A stretch of DNA of 64,000 bases from Emcibacter sp. (GCF_963675455.1 NZ_OY776217.1:620001-684000), one strand, 5' to 3'; numbered from the stretch's first letter, positions 45,810 through 53,501 are shown. Notes: generated from the letters alone by a model not told the origin. Numbers and translations: made by a program.

Positions 45810-46772
45810 TTACGCCAAAGACGGGTCAATCTTCTTGACGGCGTCAATCAGGCCTTCCACAGCGGCGACAGAATTGTCGAACCCGGCCTTGTCATTTTCG
45901 TCAAATTTGATTTCGACGATTTTCTCGACACCGTTTTCGCCAATGATCACCGGCACGCCAACATAAAGATTGCTGAGACCATATTCACCGTTCAGTTCCG
46001 CCGCACAGGGCAGCACCCGGCGTTTGTCACGCAGGTAGGATTCAGCCATGGCAATGGCGGAGGTCGCCGGCGCATAAAAGGCAGAACCGGTTTTCAGCAG
46101 GCCGACGATCTCGGCGCCGCCGTCACGGGTGCGCTGAATGATCTGGTCGAGTTTATCCTGTGTGGTCCAGCCCATCTCCACCAGATCGGGGATCGGAATA
46201 CCGGCAACCGTGGAATAACGGGCCAGCGGCACCATGGTGTCGCCATGTCCGCCCAGAACAAAGGCGTTCACGTCTTCCACAGACACATTAAATTCATCGG
46301 CCAGGAAATGCTGGAAACGGGCAGAGTCCAGAACACCGGCCATGCCGACAACTTTCTTGGCCGGAAGACCGGAGAATTTCTGCAGCGCCCAGACCATGAC
46401 GTCCAGCGGGTTTGTGATACAGATCACAAAAGCGTTGGGGGCGTTGTCGCGAATGCCCTCGCCAACGGATTTCATGACTTTCAGGTTGATTTCGAGAAGA
46501 TCGTCGCGGCTCATGCCCGGCTTGCGCGGCACACCTGCGGTCACAATAACAACGTCAGCGTCCTTGATATCGGCATAATCCTGGGTGCCGGTCATTTTGG
46601 CGTCAAAGCCTTCTACCGGACCGGACTGGGCCAGGTCCAGAGCCTTGCCCTGAGGGAGTCCCTCGGCAATATCAAATATTACCACATCACCAAGTTCTTT
46701 GAGAGCCGCCAGATGTGCAAGGGTACCACCGATCTGACCGCCACCGATAAGCGCAATCTTTTTACGTGCCAT
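45810..46772 (-). CDS. mdh: Malate dehydrogenase (NAD-dependent, LDH-like type)
   Basis: Oxidises malate to oxaloacetate. 320 residues, of the lactate-dehydrogenase-like group usual in alphaproteobacteria. NAD motif GGGQIGGTLAHLAALK, the substrate-binding Arg pair in GVPRKPGMSRDDLL, NPLDVMVW, and the catalytic His in VLGGHGDTMVPLARY are all present. First gene of mdh-sucC-sucD-sucA-sucB-lpd. A 338-base region upstream carries the palindrome shared with the sdh operon. Confidence 0.97.
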   Translation of the reverse strand: MARKKIALIGGGQIGGTLAHLAALKELGDVVIFDIAEGLPQGKALDLAQSGPVEGFDAKMTGTQDYADIKDADVVIVTAGVPRKPGMSRDDLLEINLKVMKSVGEGIRDNAPNAFVICITNPLDVMVWALQKFSGLPAKKVVGMAGVLDSARFQHFLADEFNVSVEDVNAFVLGGHGDTMVPLARYSTVAGIPIPDLVEMGWTTQDKLDQIIQRTRDGGAEIVGLLKTGSAFYAPATSAIAMAESYLRDKRRVLPCAAELNGEYGLSNLYVGVPVIIGENGVEKIVEIKFDENDKAGFDNSVAAVEGLIDAVKKIDPSLA

Positions 46773-47110
46773 GTTGATCTATCTCCTGATTATATTAAGA
46801 TTTAAGAATTGTCCGGCTTATGACGCTGCCGACGTGCTTTCGCACTTTATTTCCTCTTCGGATGTAACGTGAATTAACGATACGCGCAAGGTTTTCTGAC
46901 TTTTTGCGCCGGTATTTGGCGATATTTGCCATATTTGCCCTGAAATCTCATTTTTCCAAGGAAATCCGTGGCTTGCAGGCGGGCAAAATTTACCTTTTAT
47001 TCATAAATTCGGGTCATTTCTGATCGACTCTCCTGCAAATCAGGGTCAATAGATACCTATTTGGGTAAAAAATATACAGACCTGTCTGTTTATAGGGTCA
47101 TATTTTACAG
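46773..47110. other. Leader/promoter region of the mdh-suc operon
   Basis: 338 bases without a gene, lying between the zapE stop and mdh start. It holds the 14-bp palindrome and a -10-like TATATT at the far (zapE) end, giving a long leader of about 290 bases for mdh if that promoter is used. A nearer weak promoter (TTGCGC, 17-base spacer, TACATC) can be drawn around 46862-46891 on the minus strand. A TGGCGATATTTGCCA palindrome lies around 46917-46931. Confidence 0.5.
47071..47089 (-). promoter_or_regulatory. Palindromic operator upstream of mdh-suc operon, shared with sdh
   Basis: ACAGAC-CT-GTCTGT (47076-47089) is a perfect 14-bp inverted repeat. On the minus strand its end runs into TATATT (47076-47071), a -10-like box for leftward transcription toward mdh. 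The same palindrome in the same place relative to a -10-like box occurs upstream of sdhC. The size and symmetry fit a TetR-family operator; the regulator is unknown. Confidence 0.65.
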
Positions 47111-48307
47111 TTAAACCGCATGGCCCTTGGCCAGATATTCCTGACTCTGCATCTCCATCAGCCGGGAAACGGTGCGCTGGAATTCAAAATGCCCGTGCCC
47201 TTCCTCATAGAGATCTTCGGGCGGCACCTCTGCACAGCAGAGGAATTTGACGTTATTTTCATAGAGGGCATCGATGAAGGTGACAAAGCGTTTTGCTTCG
47301 TTGCGGTTGTTCGGTCCAAGCTTGGGAATGCCGACCATAATCACGGTGTGATAATGCCAGGCGATCTGCAGATAGTCAGCCGCGCCCAGCGCCGCGCCGC
47401 ACATCTTTTTAAAGGAGACCACCGCCACCCCCCGGTCAGCCACCGGAATGGTCAGCTTGCGCCCCTTGACGTCCAGCACGTCAGGCCCCACTTTCGAACG
47501 GTCGGCCACATCATGATCGGTCAGCCGCCAGAAGGCTTCCGACAGGGCCTGTGTCGCCTCCTCCCCCAGGGGATAATAGTAGGTAGGCATGCCTTTCATG
47601 CGTTCGAGCCGGTAATCTGTCGGCCCGTCCAGGGCAATGACATTCATCTTTTCCCGAAGCATGGCAATGGTCGGCAGAAACAGTTCCCGGTTGAGGCCGC
47701 CGATGTAAAGATCCTCGGGGACACGGTTGCTGGTCAGGACGATCACCACGCCAAGCTTCATCAGTTCCCCGAACAGCCGGCCCAGCAGCATGGCGTCAGT
47801 GACATCGGTCACCTGGAATTCATCAAAACAAAGGAGACGGCTTTCATGGGCCACCTTACGGCCCAGCGGCGGAATCGGGTCGTCCTTGTCCGTGTCCCAT
47901 TTTGCGATCCTGTCTTCGGCCGACATATATCGCCATTCATGGATGGCCGCATGAATTTCCAGCATAAAGGCATGAAAATGAACCCGGCGCTTGGCCCTCA
48001 CGGGGGCTTCCTCGAAAAAAAGATCCATGATCATGGATTTGCCGCGCCCCACATCGCCATATATATAATAGCCTTTGGGAAAGTCGGATGTTTTACCCCG
48101 GCCAAGAACCCTGGATAAAAATCCGTTGGCGCCCTTACCCGGCTCAAACTTCTCCTCATAACCGTCAAGCGCAGTATACAGCTCCTGAAGCCGCATCATC
48201 ACCTGTTCCTGGACGGGATCTTCCCTCAGCTCACCGGCTTCGCGCGCCTGATAATACCGGGCCAGGGGCCCTGCCTTACTATGAACTTCTGTGGCGTTTT
48301 TTGTCAT
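47111..48307 (-). CDS. zapE: Cell division protein ZapE, AFG1-like ATPase
   Basis: An AAA+-type ATPase of the AFG1/ZapE family, which in E. coli binds FtsZ at constriction and in mitochondria aids quality control of respiratory complexes. 398 residues. Walker A GDVGRGKSMIMDLF, Walker B LLCFDEFQVTDVTDAM, sensor-type VVIVLTSNRVPEDLY, and the C-terminal VVSFKKMCGAALGAADYL and RFVTFIDALYENNVKFLC are diagnostic. Neighbourhood with mdh-suc is conserved in alphaproteobacteria (recalled). Confidence 0.95.
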   Translation of the reverse strand: MTKNATEVHSKAGPLARYYQAREAGELREDPVQEQVMMRLQELYTALDGYEEKFEPGKGANGFLSRVLGRGKTSDFPKGYYIYGDVGRGKSMIMDLFFEEAPVRAKRRVHFHAFMLEIHAAIHEWRYMSAEDRIAKWDTDKDDPIPPLGRKVAHESRLLCFDEFQVTDVTDAMLLGRLFGELMKLGVVIVLTSNRVPEDLYIGGLNRELFLPTIAMLREKMNVIALDGPTDYRLERMKGMPTYYYPLGEEATQALSEAFWRLTDHDVADRSKVGPDVLDVKGRKLTIPVADRGVAVVSFKKMCGAALGAADYLQIAWHYHTVIMVGIPKLGPNNRNEAKRFVTFIDALYENNVKFLCCAEVPPEDLYEEGHGHFEFQRTVSRLMEMQSQEYLAKGHAV

Positions 48308-48449
48308 AATCTGAACTGTGTAACGGATAAAATCTGATATTTGATTAAAATTTTAACAATTTATCAACGCCTTATATGGTAAAAGACGAATGCGCTAACA
48401 AAAGAAAATATAATACCCGAAGCAGTACAATAAAGGGAATGTAAGAACA

Positions 48450-48665
48450 ATGAAGAAAATATTTGAAATTCCGGTCTATAACGAGGAAGTGCGCGAGACC
48501 GTCCGCTCCGGACGCTCCCATGACACGCTGGAAGACACCTGGGCAGACATGCATCTGATCGAAGTCCGTGCGCATACGCCGGTGGAAGCCATGGAAATCT
48601 GCCGCCGGAAACATCCGGAAAAGATGGGTTTTGTGCTGGGTGACGCGGCCGAGGCGATGTCCTGA
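48450..48665 (+). CDS. Small conserved protein, paralogue 1
   Basis: A 71-residue protein, MKKIFEIPVYNEEVRETVRSG.., that I cannot name. It is clearly paralogous to the 73-residue product encoded 164 bases downstream. Both share (I/V)YNE-x-VR, a Gly-x2-His motif, W-x-D-(M/L), (I/L)EV-x-A, and the C-terminal HPE-(K/R)-x-GFV. About half the aligned positions are equal or similar. No signal peptide or membrane segment is present; the fold is probably a compact alpha/beta. GGGAATG-like sequence lies 8-14 bases upstream, and a TATAAT (48409-48414) could be its -10. Confidence 0.78.
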   Translation: MKKIFEIPVYNEEVRETVRSGRSHDTLEDTWADMHLIEVRAHTPVEAMEICRRKHPEKMGFVLGDAAEAMS

Positions 48666-48787
48666 CGCCATAAGAGTCATGGCCTCGCGACCTTTTCACC
48701 GCAGAGAGACACACAATGAAAACATGATGTAAATATATCAGATAAACTTGTATGTACCAGCTGTTGTATTTGGTGCCATAGGTTGAT

Positions 48788-48800
48788 ATGTTTACAACAT
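48788..48800. repeat. Short inverted repeat before paralogue 2
   Basis: ATGTT-TAC-AACAT, a 13-bp inverted repeat 30 bases before the second small gene. It may be an operator; nothing else supports this. Confidence 0.3.
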
Positions 48801-48829
48801 GTCGAGAGTAACAATCAGTAAATTGATCC

Positions 48830-49051
48830 ATGAATAAATACGAAGTTGCCATTTATAATGAATCTGTCCGGCAAGCCTATGCCGACGGCAAGAAACACCC
48901 CAATTACGAACAGGGGTGGGGAGACTTGCGCTATCTGGAAGTTGATGCGGAATCGGAAGAGGATGCCCTGCGGATCGTCAAGAAACATCATCCGGAACGG
49001 CACGGCTTTGTGGTCACCGATGTGATCCTGCTCAAGGAATTCATCTACTGA
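48830..49051 (+). CDS. Small conserved protein, paralogue 2
   Basis: A 73-residue protein, MNKYEVAIYNESVRQAYADG.., paralogous to the preceding 71-residue one. Conserved positions include YNESVR, G-x2-H, WGDLRYLEV, A-x-S-x2-DA and HHPERHGFVV. It differs in the C-terminal tail (VILLKEFIY in place of AAEAMS). The two genes are in tandem but each seems to have its own upstream region. A good terminator follows. No function is proposed; the strongly conserved His/Trp/Arg pattern hints at ligand or partner binding. Confidence 0.78.
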   Translation: MNKYEVAIYNESVRQAYADGKKHPNYEQGWGDLRYLEVDAESEEDALRIVKKHHPERHGFVVTDVILLKEFIY

Positions 49052-49078
49052 TCGAATAATTAAGTATCGTAATATCCA

Positions 49079-49104
49079 AAAAGCCGGGCACTGACCCGGC
49101 TTTT
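49079..49104 (+). terminator. Intrinsic terminator of the small-protein gene
   Basis: A 10-bp stem AAAAGCCGGG (49079-49088) / CCCGGCTTTT (49095-49104) with a 6-base loop, 28 bases after the stop codon. Confidence 0.85.
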
Positions 49105-49148
49105 GTCATCATGCTGATCCGCCTTGCGCGCAAGAGAAACCGTCAGGA

Positions 49149-49163
49149 TTCTTTACACTTTTG
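49149..49163 (+). promoter_or_regulatory. Candidate upstream activator site for sigma-54 promoter B
   Basis: TTCTTTACACTTTTG, one base different from the element of PEP-CTERM gene A and separated by 79 bases from its own -24 box (80 for A). Flanking bases also match: 19 of 24 over the extended block. Probable site for the sigma-54 activator; inferred. Confidence 0.55.
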
Positions 49164-49242
49164 GTTGAAAAAACCGCCCGCCAGACCGAAAATAAATTCC
49201 CTTCATCCCGATCCCGTTGGAATCAAACACCTCTTTCAATAT

Positions 49243-49258
49243 TGGCACGATATTTGCT
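49243..49258 (+). promoter_or_regulatory. Sigma-54 (-24/-12) promoter of PEP-CTERM gene B
   Basis: TTGGCACGATATTTGCT: TGGCAC (49243-49248), 5 bases, TTGC (49254-49257) and T. It is a perfect match to the TTGGCACG-N4-TTGCT consensus. The -12 box is 63 bases from the start codon, nearly the same as in PEP-CTERM gene A. Confidence 0.88.
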
Positions 49259-49320
49259 TATAAATCTCTGAATGATCTCAATAAGCCATTGATTTATATA
49301 TTGTTATATAAGGATAAATA

Positions 49321-49929
49321 ATGACCGCTATGCGTAAACTGAAAAAACAGACCGGCTTCACGCCCCTCCGCAAAGCCTTACTTGCCGCCGCAACCGTCAC
49401 TTCGCTGGGGCTGTTTGCCGCCCCGGCCCAGGCCAGCCTGATCGACGACAGCGTTAATTGCGACATGACAAATACTTTTTTCTCATGCAGCCCCAACTCC
49501 TCTGTCGTCGGGGCGGGCGCAGAATTCACTTTGGATTATGAAGGCGACACATTCCTCAATATCGATCTCGGGGCCTCCTCCGTATCGATATCTAATGCGT
49601 ACCAAAATGGCGTAAGTTACGGCTATAACCCAGAGTTCACCATCCTTCTCAGCGACCTGGATCCGCAGGGGGGAAGCGGAACCATAACCGGCATTGAAAA
49701 CTTCGTTGTTTCAGAGGTCTCCGGTCTGGCGCTTGAGGATATCAGCTTTGACGCTCATTCCGTCAGCATCAATTTCAATGATACCCTCTGGCAATTAGAC
49801 TCTTTTGTCTCCTTTGACCTGGTGTTCCGGGACCCCGCACAACAGGTTTCCGAACCGGCATCCCTCGCCCTGCTCGGCCTTGGTCTTGCCGGCCTCGGCC
49901 TGGCCCGGCGCAAGCGGATTGCCAAATAA
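49321..49929 (+). CDS. PEP-CTERM sorting-domain protein B
   Basis: A 202-residue exported protein. AAGGAT precedes the ATG by 5 bases. A long signal peptide (basic MTAMRKLKKQTGFTPLRK, then ALLAAATVTSLGLFAAPAQA) precedes a mature part rich in Ser, Asp and Asn with few charged Lys, with two Cys (VNCDMTNTFFSC). The C-terminus SEPASLALLGLGLAGLGLARRKR is a PEP-CTERM domain, almost the same as in protein A. It would be sorted by an exosortase. No close functional relative is recognised for the mature domain. Expression would need RpoN and a sigma-54 activator, as in known PEP-CTERM systems with PrsK/PrsR. Confidence 0.88.
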   Translation: MTAMRKLKKQTGFTPLRKALLAAATVTSLGLFAAPAQASLIDDSVNCDMTNTFFSCSPNSSVVGAGAEFTLDYEGDTFLNIDLGASSVSISNAYQNGVSYGYNPEFTILLSDLDPQGGSGTITGIENFVVSEVSGLALEDISFDAHSVSINFNDTLWQLDSFVSFDLVFRDPAQQVSEPASLALLGLGLAGLGLARRKRIAK

Positions 49930-49951
49930 CACGCCGCACTCACGGCAAAAG

Positions 49952-49979
49952 AAAAGCGGCCCCAACGGGCCGCTTTTTT
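49952..49979. terminator. Bidirectional terminator between PEP-CTERM gene B and sdhB
   Basis: An 11-bp stem AAAAGCGGCCC (49952-49962) / GGGCCGCTTTT (49967-49977) with a 4-base loop and T-run, between two convergent genes. Confidence 0.92.
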
Positions 49980-50001
49980 GTTACGGAAATGGGATAACCA
50001 A

Positions 50002-50784
50002 TTACCCCTGCCGCTCGACCATCATCTTCTTGATTTCGGCAATGGCCTTGGCCGGATTGAGACCCTTAGGGCAGGTGTTGGCACAGTTCATGATAGTGTG
50101 GCAGCGATAAAGCCGGAAGGGATCTTCCAGCGCATCCAGACGCTCGCCGGTATTTTCATCACGGCTGTCCACCAGCCATCTATAGGCCTGAAGCAGAACG
50201 GCCGGACCGAGGTAACGGTCGGAGTTCCACCAGTAGCTCGGGCAGCTTGTGGAGCAGCTGGCGCACAGGATGCATTCGTAAAGGCCGTCGAGCTTGGCCC
50301 GGTCGTCCCGGCTCTGCAGCCGTTCCTTGCCGGACGGGGCCGGAGTCTGGGTCTGCATCCACGGCTTGATGGAGGCATACTGGGCATAGAAGTTGGTGAG
50401 GTCCGGCACCAGGTCCTTGACCACATCCATATGCGGCAGCGGATAGATATTCACATCGCCCTTGAAGTCGGCAATATCCTTTGTACAGGCCAGCGTGTTC
50501 ATGCCGCCGATGTTCATGGCGCAGGAGCCGCAGACGCCTTCGCGGCAGGAGCGGCGGAAGGTCAGCGTCGGATCGATCTCGTTCTTGATCTTGATCAGAG
50601 CGTCGAGCACCATCGGGCCGCATTTGTCGAGATCAACCTCGTAAGTATCGATGCGCGGATTTTCACCGTCATCCTCGTTCCAGCGATAGACGTTGAAACG
50701 TTTGATGTTGGTCGCCCCGGCCTCTGCCTTCCAGGTTTTGCCTTTGGTATATCGGGAGTTTTTGGGAAGTCTGAATTCAGCCAT
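50002..50784 (-). CDS. sdhB: Succinate dehydrogenase iron-sulfur subunit
   Basis: Carries electrons from FAD to quinone through three clusters. 260 residues. The 2Fe-2S ligands lie in CREGVCGSCAMNIGGMNTLAC, the 4Fe-4S motif is CILCASCSTSCP, and the 3Fe-4S motif is CHTIMNCANTCPKGLNP. All cluster Cys are intact. Last gene of sdhCDAB. Confidence 0.98.
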   Translation of the reverse strand: MAEFRLPKNSRYTKGKTWKAEAGATNIKRFNVYRWNEDDGENPRIDTYEVDLDKCGPMVLDALIKIKNEIDPTLTFRRSCREGVCGSCAMNIGGMNTLACTKDIADFKGDVNIYPLPHMDVVKDLVPDLTNFYAQYASIKPWMQTQTPAPSGKERLQSRDDRAKLDGLYECILCASCSTSCPSYWWNSDRYLGPAVLLQAYRWLVDSRDENTGERLDALEDPFRLYRCHTIMNCANTCPKGLNPAKAIAEIKKMMVERQG

Positions 50785-50796
50785 GTTCTCTGCTCC

Positions 50797-52584
50797 TTAA
50801 TATACGCGGGCTTTGGGTTTGATATAGTCGATTTCGTCGGTCAGGGTATAGTCATGAACCGGACGATATTCGATACGGATCTTGCCGTCTTCCAGCCAGG
50901 CCGAGGTATGTTTCATCCATTCCTCGTCATTGCGGTCCGGGAAGTCCTCCCGGGCGTGGGCACCGCGGCTTTCAGTGCGGTTGGCCGCACAATGCATGGT
51001 GGTTACCGCATGCATCAGCAGGTTTTCAAGCTCCAGTGTCTCAACAAGATCACTGTTCCAGGTCAGGGAGCGATCGAAAGTTTTGACATCTCCCAGCATG
51101 GCATAGATCTCGTCGATCGCCTTCTGGCCGGCTTCCAGCGTATCCTGCTGACGGAACACGGCGCAGTTGGCCTGCATGGTGCGCTGCATCCTGTCGCGGA
51201 CCTGGGCCGTGGTATGGCTGCCGTCCGCGTAACGATATTTGTCCAGGCGGCTGAGCGCGAAATCGGCATTGTCGTCAGGCAGCGGTTTGTGCGCTGTCCG
51301 GGGCTTGACCACCTCGGCCACCCGGTGGGCAGCGGCGCGGCCGAAGACCACAAGGTCGATCAGGCTGTTGGAGCCGAGACGGTTGGCGCCATGTACGGAC
51401 ACACAGGCCGCTTCGCCCACAGCCATCAGGCCGGGGACAACCCGGTCCGGATCTTCAACCGTCGGGTTCAGCACTTCGCCATGATAGTTACAGCCAATGC
51501 CGCCCATATTATAGTGGGCGGTCGGCACCACCGGGATCGGTTGCTTGGTCACGTCGACACCGGCGAAAATGCGCGCACTTTCGGAAATGCCCGGCAGGCG
51601 CTCCGCCAGGATCGCCGGATCAAGATGATCCAGATGCAGGAAGATATGATCCTTGTGCTCGCCGACACCGCGGCCTTCGGAAATCTCCACGGACATCGCC
51701 CGGCTCACCACATCACGGCTGGCCAGATCCTTGGCGCTGGGCGCATAACGCTCCATGAACCGCTCGCCTTCGGAGTTCACCAGGTAACCGCCTTCACCGC
51801 GCGCACCTTCAGTGATCAACACCCCGGCGCCGTAAATGCCGGTCGGGTGGAACTGCACGAATTCCAGATCCTGCAGGGGCAGGCCGGCGCGCTGGACCAT
51901 GCCGCCGCCGTCGCCGGTGCAGGTATGGGCAGAAGTCGCCGAGAAATAGGTGCGGTTATAACCGCCGGTTGCCAGCACGGTCATATGGGCCTTGAAACGG
52001 TGCAGGGTGCCGGTGTTCATATCCAGGCAGATGACGCCGCGGCATTCACCGTCCACCATGATCAGGTCGATGGCAAAATATTCGACAAAGAAGTCGGTGT
52101 CATACTTCAGCGACTGCTGGTACAGGCTGTGCAGCATGGCGTGGCCGGTCCGGTCGGCGGCGGCGCAGGTGCGCTGGGCCGGCGGGCCTTCACCGAATTC
52201 GGTGGTCATGCCGCCGAACGGGCGCTGGTAGATCTTGCCTTCTTCCGTCCGGGAGAAGGGCACACCGAAGTGTTCGAGCTCGTAAACCGCCTCGGGCGCC
52301 TGGCGCACCATATATTCAATGGCGTCCTGGTCACCGAGCCAGTCGGAACCCTTGACGGTGTCATACATGTGCCACTGCCAGGTATCCGGTCCCATGTTGC
52401 CGAGCGAGGCGGCAATACCGCCCTGGGCGGCAACGGTATGGGAACGGGTCGGGAAAACCTTGGAGATGCAGGCGGTCTTGAGACCGGCTTCCGCAATGCC
52501 CATGGCGGCACGGAGACCGGAGCCGCCGGCGCCGATCACAATGGCGTCATAGACGTGATCTGTCAGTTCATATGCTTTTGTCAT
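50797..52584 (-). CDS. sdhA: Succinate dehydrogenase flavoprotein subunit
   Basis: Oxidises succinate with covalently bound FAD. 595 residues. N-terminal FAD motif GAGGSGLRAAMGIAEAGL, the flavinylation His in SHTVAAQGGI, the active-site HPTGIYGAGVLITEGARGEGG, and the C-terminal RxESRGAHAREDFPDRND are present. It lies 12 bases upstream of sdhB. A long open frame on the opposite strand is a codon-bias shadow. Confidence 0.98.
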   Translation of the reverse strand: MTKAYELTDHVYDAIVIGAGGSGLRAAMGIAEAGLKTACISKVFPTRSHTVAAQGGIAASLGNMGPDTWQWHMYDTVKGSDWLGDQDAIEYMVRQAPEAVYELEHFGVPFSRTEEGKIYQRPFGGMTTEFGEGPPAQRTCAAADRTGHAMLHSLYQQSLKYDTDFFVEYFAIDLIMVDGECRGVICLDMNTGTLHRFKAHMTVLATGGYNRTYFSATSAHTCTGDGGGMVQRAGLPLQDLEFVQFHPTGIYGAGVLITEGARGEGGYLVNSEGERFMERYAPSAKDLASRDVVSRAMSVEISEGRGVGEHKDHIFLHLDHLDPAILAERLPGISESARIFAGVDVTKQPIPVVPTAHYNMGGIGCNYHGEVLNPTVEDPDRVVPGLMAVGEAACVSVHGANRLGSNSLIDLVVFGRAAAHRVAEVVKPRTAHKPLPDDNADFALSRLDKYRYADGSHTTAQVRDRMQRTMQANCAVFRQQDTLEAGQKAIDEIYAMLGDVKTFDRSLTWNSDLVETLELENLLMHAVTTMHCAANRTESRGAHAREDFPDRNDEEWMKHTSAWLEDGKIRIEYRPVHDYTLTDEIDYIKPKARVY

Positions 52585-52601
52585 CTGTTTCTGCTCCTGA
52601 C

Positions 52602-52976
52602 CTAGATCGCAACTTTGAGAATGGAAAAGACCGCGGCCACCGCCAGCAGGATGCAGCCGAAGGTGATCAGCATCTGGATGATGGTCTTGAGACCCTCGCC
52701 GTGGACATAATCCTCGACAATGACCTGCAGGCCGAGCTTCAGGTGATAGAGGCCGGTGGTCACAAACAGGATCATCAGGATCGCCGGGATCGGTGAAGAC
52801 AGCCAGGTGACCGCTACTTCAAAACCGGCCTGTGTCATCTGCACCATACTGGCCATAAACCAGACGGTCAGCGGAATCAGGGCGACGGCGGTGACTTTCT
52901 GCATCCACCAGTGGTGGGTGCCGTTCTTTGCGGAACCAAGTCCGCGGACCTTGCCAAGAGGCGTGCGCAAGCTCAT
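52602..52976 (-). CDS. sdhD: Succinate dehydrogenase membrane anchor subunit
   Basis: 124-residue membrane anchor with three hydrophobic helices (VTAVALIPLTVWFMASMV, PIPAILMILFVTTGLYHLKLGL, IIQMLITFGCILLAVAAVFSIL). The start at ATG 52976 (MSLRTPLGKVRGLGSAKNGTHHWWMQK) is preceded by AGGAGG with ideal spacing. His in LYHLKLGLQVIVEDYVHG would bind heme b. It is 17 bases upstream of sdhA. Confidence 0.95.
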   Translation of the reverse strand: MSLRTPLGKVRGLGSAKNGTHHWWMQKVTAVALIPLTVWFMASMVQMTQAGFEVAVTWLSSPIPAILMILFVTTGLYHLKLGLQVIVEDYVHGEGLKTIIQMLITFGCILLAVAAVFSILKVAI

Positions 52977-52987
52977 ATCAACCCCTC

Positions 52988-53374
52988 CTATATCAGACCG
53001 TAGCCGACCGCCCAGGCCAAAAGGCTGAGGACGACGGAACCAAGAAGCACCAGAACGCTGGACCGGGAAGTGGTGTCGAGCTCGAAGCCCATGCCCATGT
53101 CCCAGAACAGGTGACGAATGCCGTTGCACAGGTGCAGCATCAGCGCCCAGGTAAAGCCGAACAGAACGACTTTTCCGAGCGGGCTGCCCATGCACAGCAG
53201 AAAGAGATCATATTCCTCGGGCCCCGTGGCCAGGGCCAGCAGCCACCAGACCAGCAGCAGCGTTCCCGCACCCAGTGCGGCGCCGGTAGCGCGATGAAGA
53301 ATGGACAGGAGCATATGCAGCCCCCATGAATAGACCTGCAGATGCGGCGAAGTCGGCCGTTGAACCCGAGCCAT
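52988..53374 (-). CDS. sdhC: Succinate dehydrogenase cytochrome b556 subunit
   Basis: 128-residue membrane subunit with three helices. RPTSPHLQVYSWGLHMLLSILHRATGAAL is the SdhC signature with quinone-site residues (RPxSPHL, SILHRxTG). The heme His lies in HLCNGIRHLFWDMG. First gene of sdhCDAB; AAGGAG is 8 bases before the ATG. A long, structured leader with candidate regulatory sites lies upstream. Confidence 0.95.
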   Translation of the reverse strand: MARVQRPTSPHLQVYSWGLHMLLSILHRATGAALGAGTLLLVWWLLALATGPEEYDLFLLCMGSPLGKVVLFGFTWALMLHLCNGIRHLFWDMGMGFELDTTSRSSVLVLLGSVVLSLLAWAVGYGLI

Positions 53375-53429
53375 CTACTACTCCTTTATATGTCTTTGAT
53401 GGGGGAAGGCCTCCCGCCATCCGAATACA

Positions 53430-53457
53430 CCCTGAAACTGTCTTAGTCATTTCAGGG
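53430..53457 (-). other. Hairpin in the sdhC leader
   Basis: CCCTGAAA (53430-53437) / TTTCAGGG (53450-53457) with a 12-base loop, 56 bases before the sdhC ATG. No U-run follows on the minus strand. It may affect mRNA stability or translation of sdhC. Confidence 0.45.
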
Positions 53458-53484
53458 CCCAAGAGCAAGAGGGGAACTGCTTAC

Positions 53485-53501
53485 CTGAGAATCGTTCTTA
53501 G
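53485..53501. promoter_or_regulatory. Candidate Irr/Fur-family box in the sdhC leader
   Basis: CTGAGAATCGTTCTTAG matches the recalled Irr iron-control element TTTAGAA-N3-TTCTAAA at 11 of 14 defined positions. It lies downstream of the candidate sdh promoter, where binding would repress. Succinate dehydrogenase is rich in Fe-S clusters and heme, and sdh genes are known iron-regulated targets in alphaproteobacteria. Confidence 0.4.

Noticed and set aside
46917..46931. TGGCGATATTTGCCA near mdh as a possible sigma-54 promoter.
   Set aside because: The spacing between GG and GC is two bases too short, and the CAC part of the -24 box is missing.
49978..52605. Very long open frame (about 875 codons) on the plus strand opposite sdhB and sdhA.
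   Set aside because: It lies wholly antisense to two certain genes with all cofactor motifs. Its product is composition-biased with no domain, as expected from mirrored codon bias.
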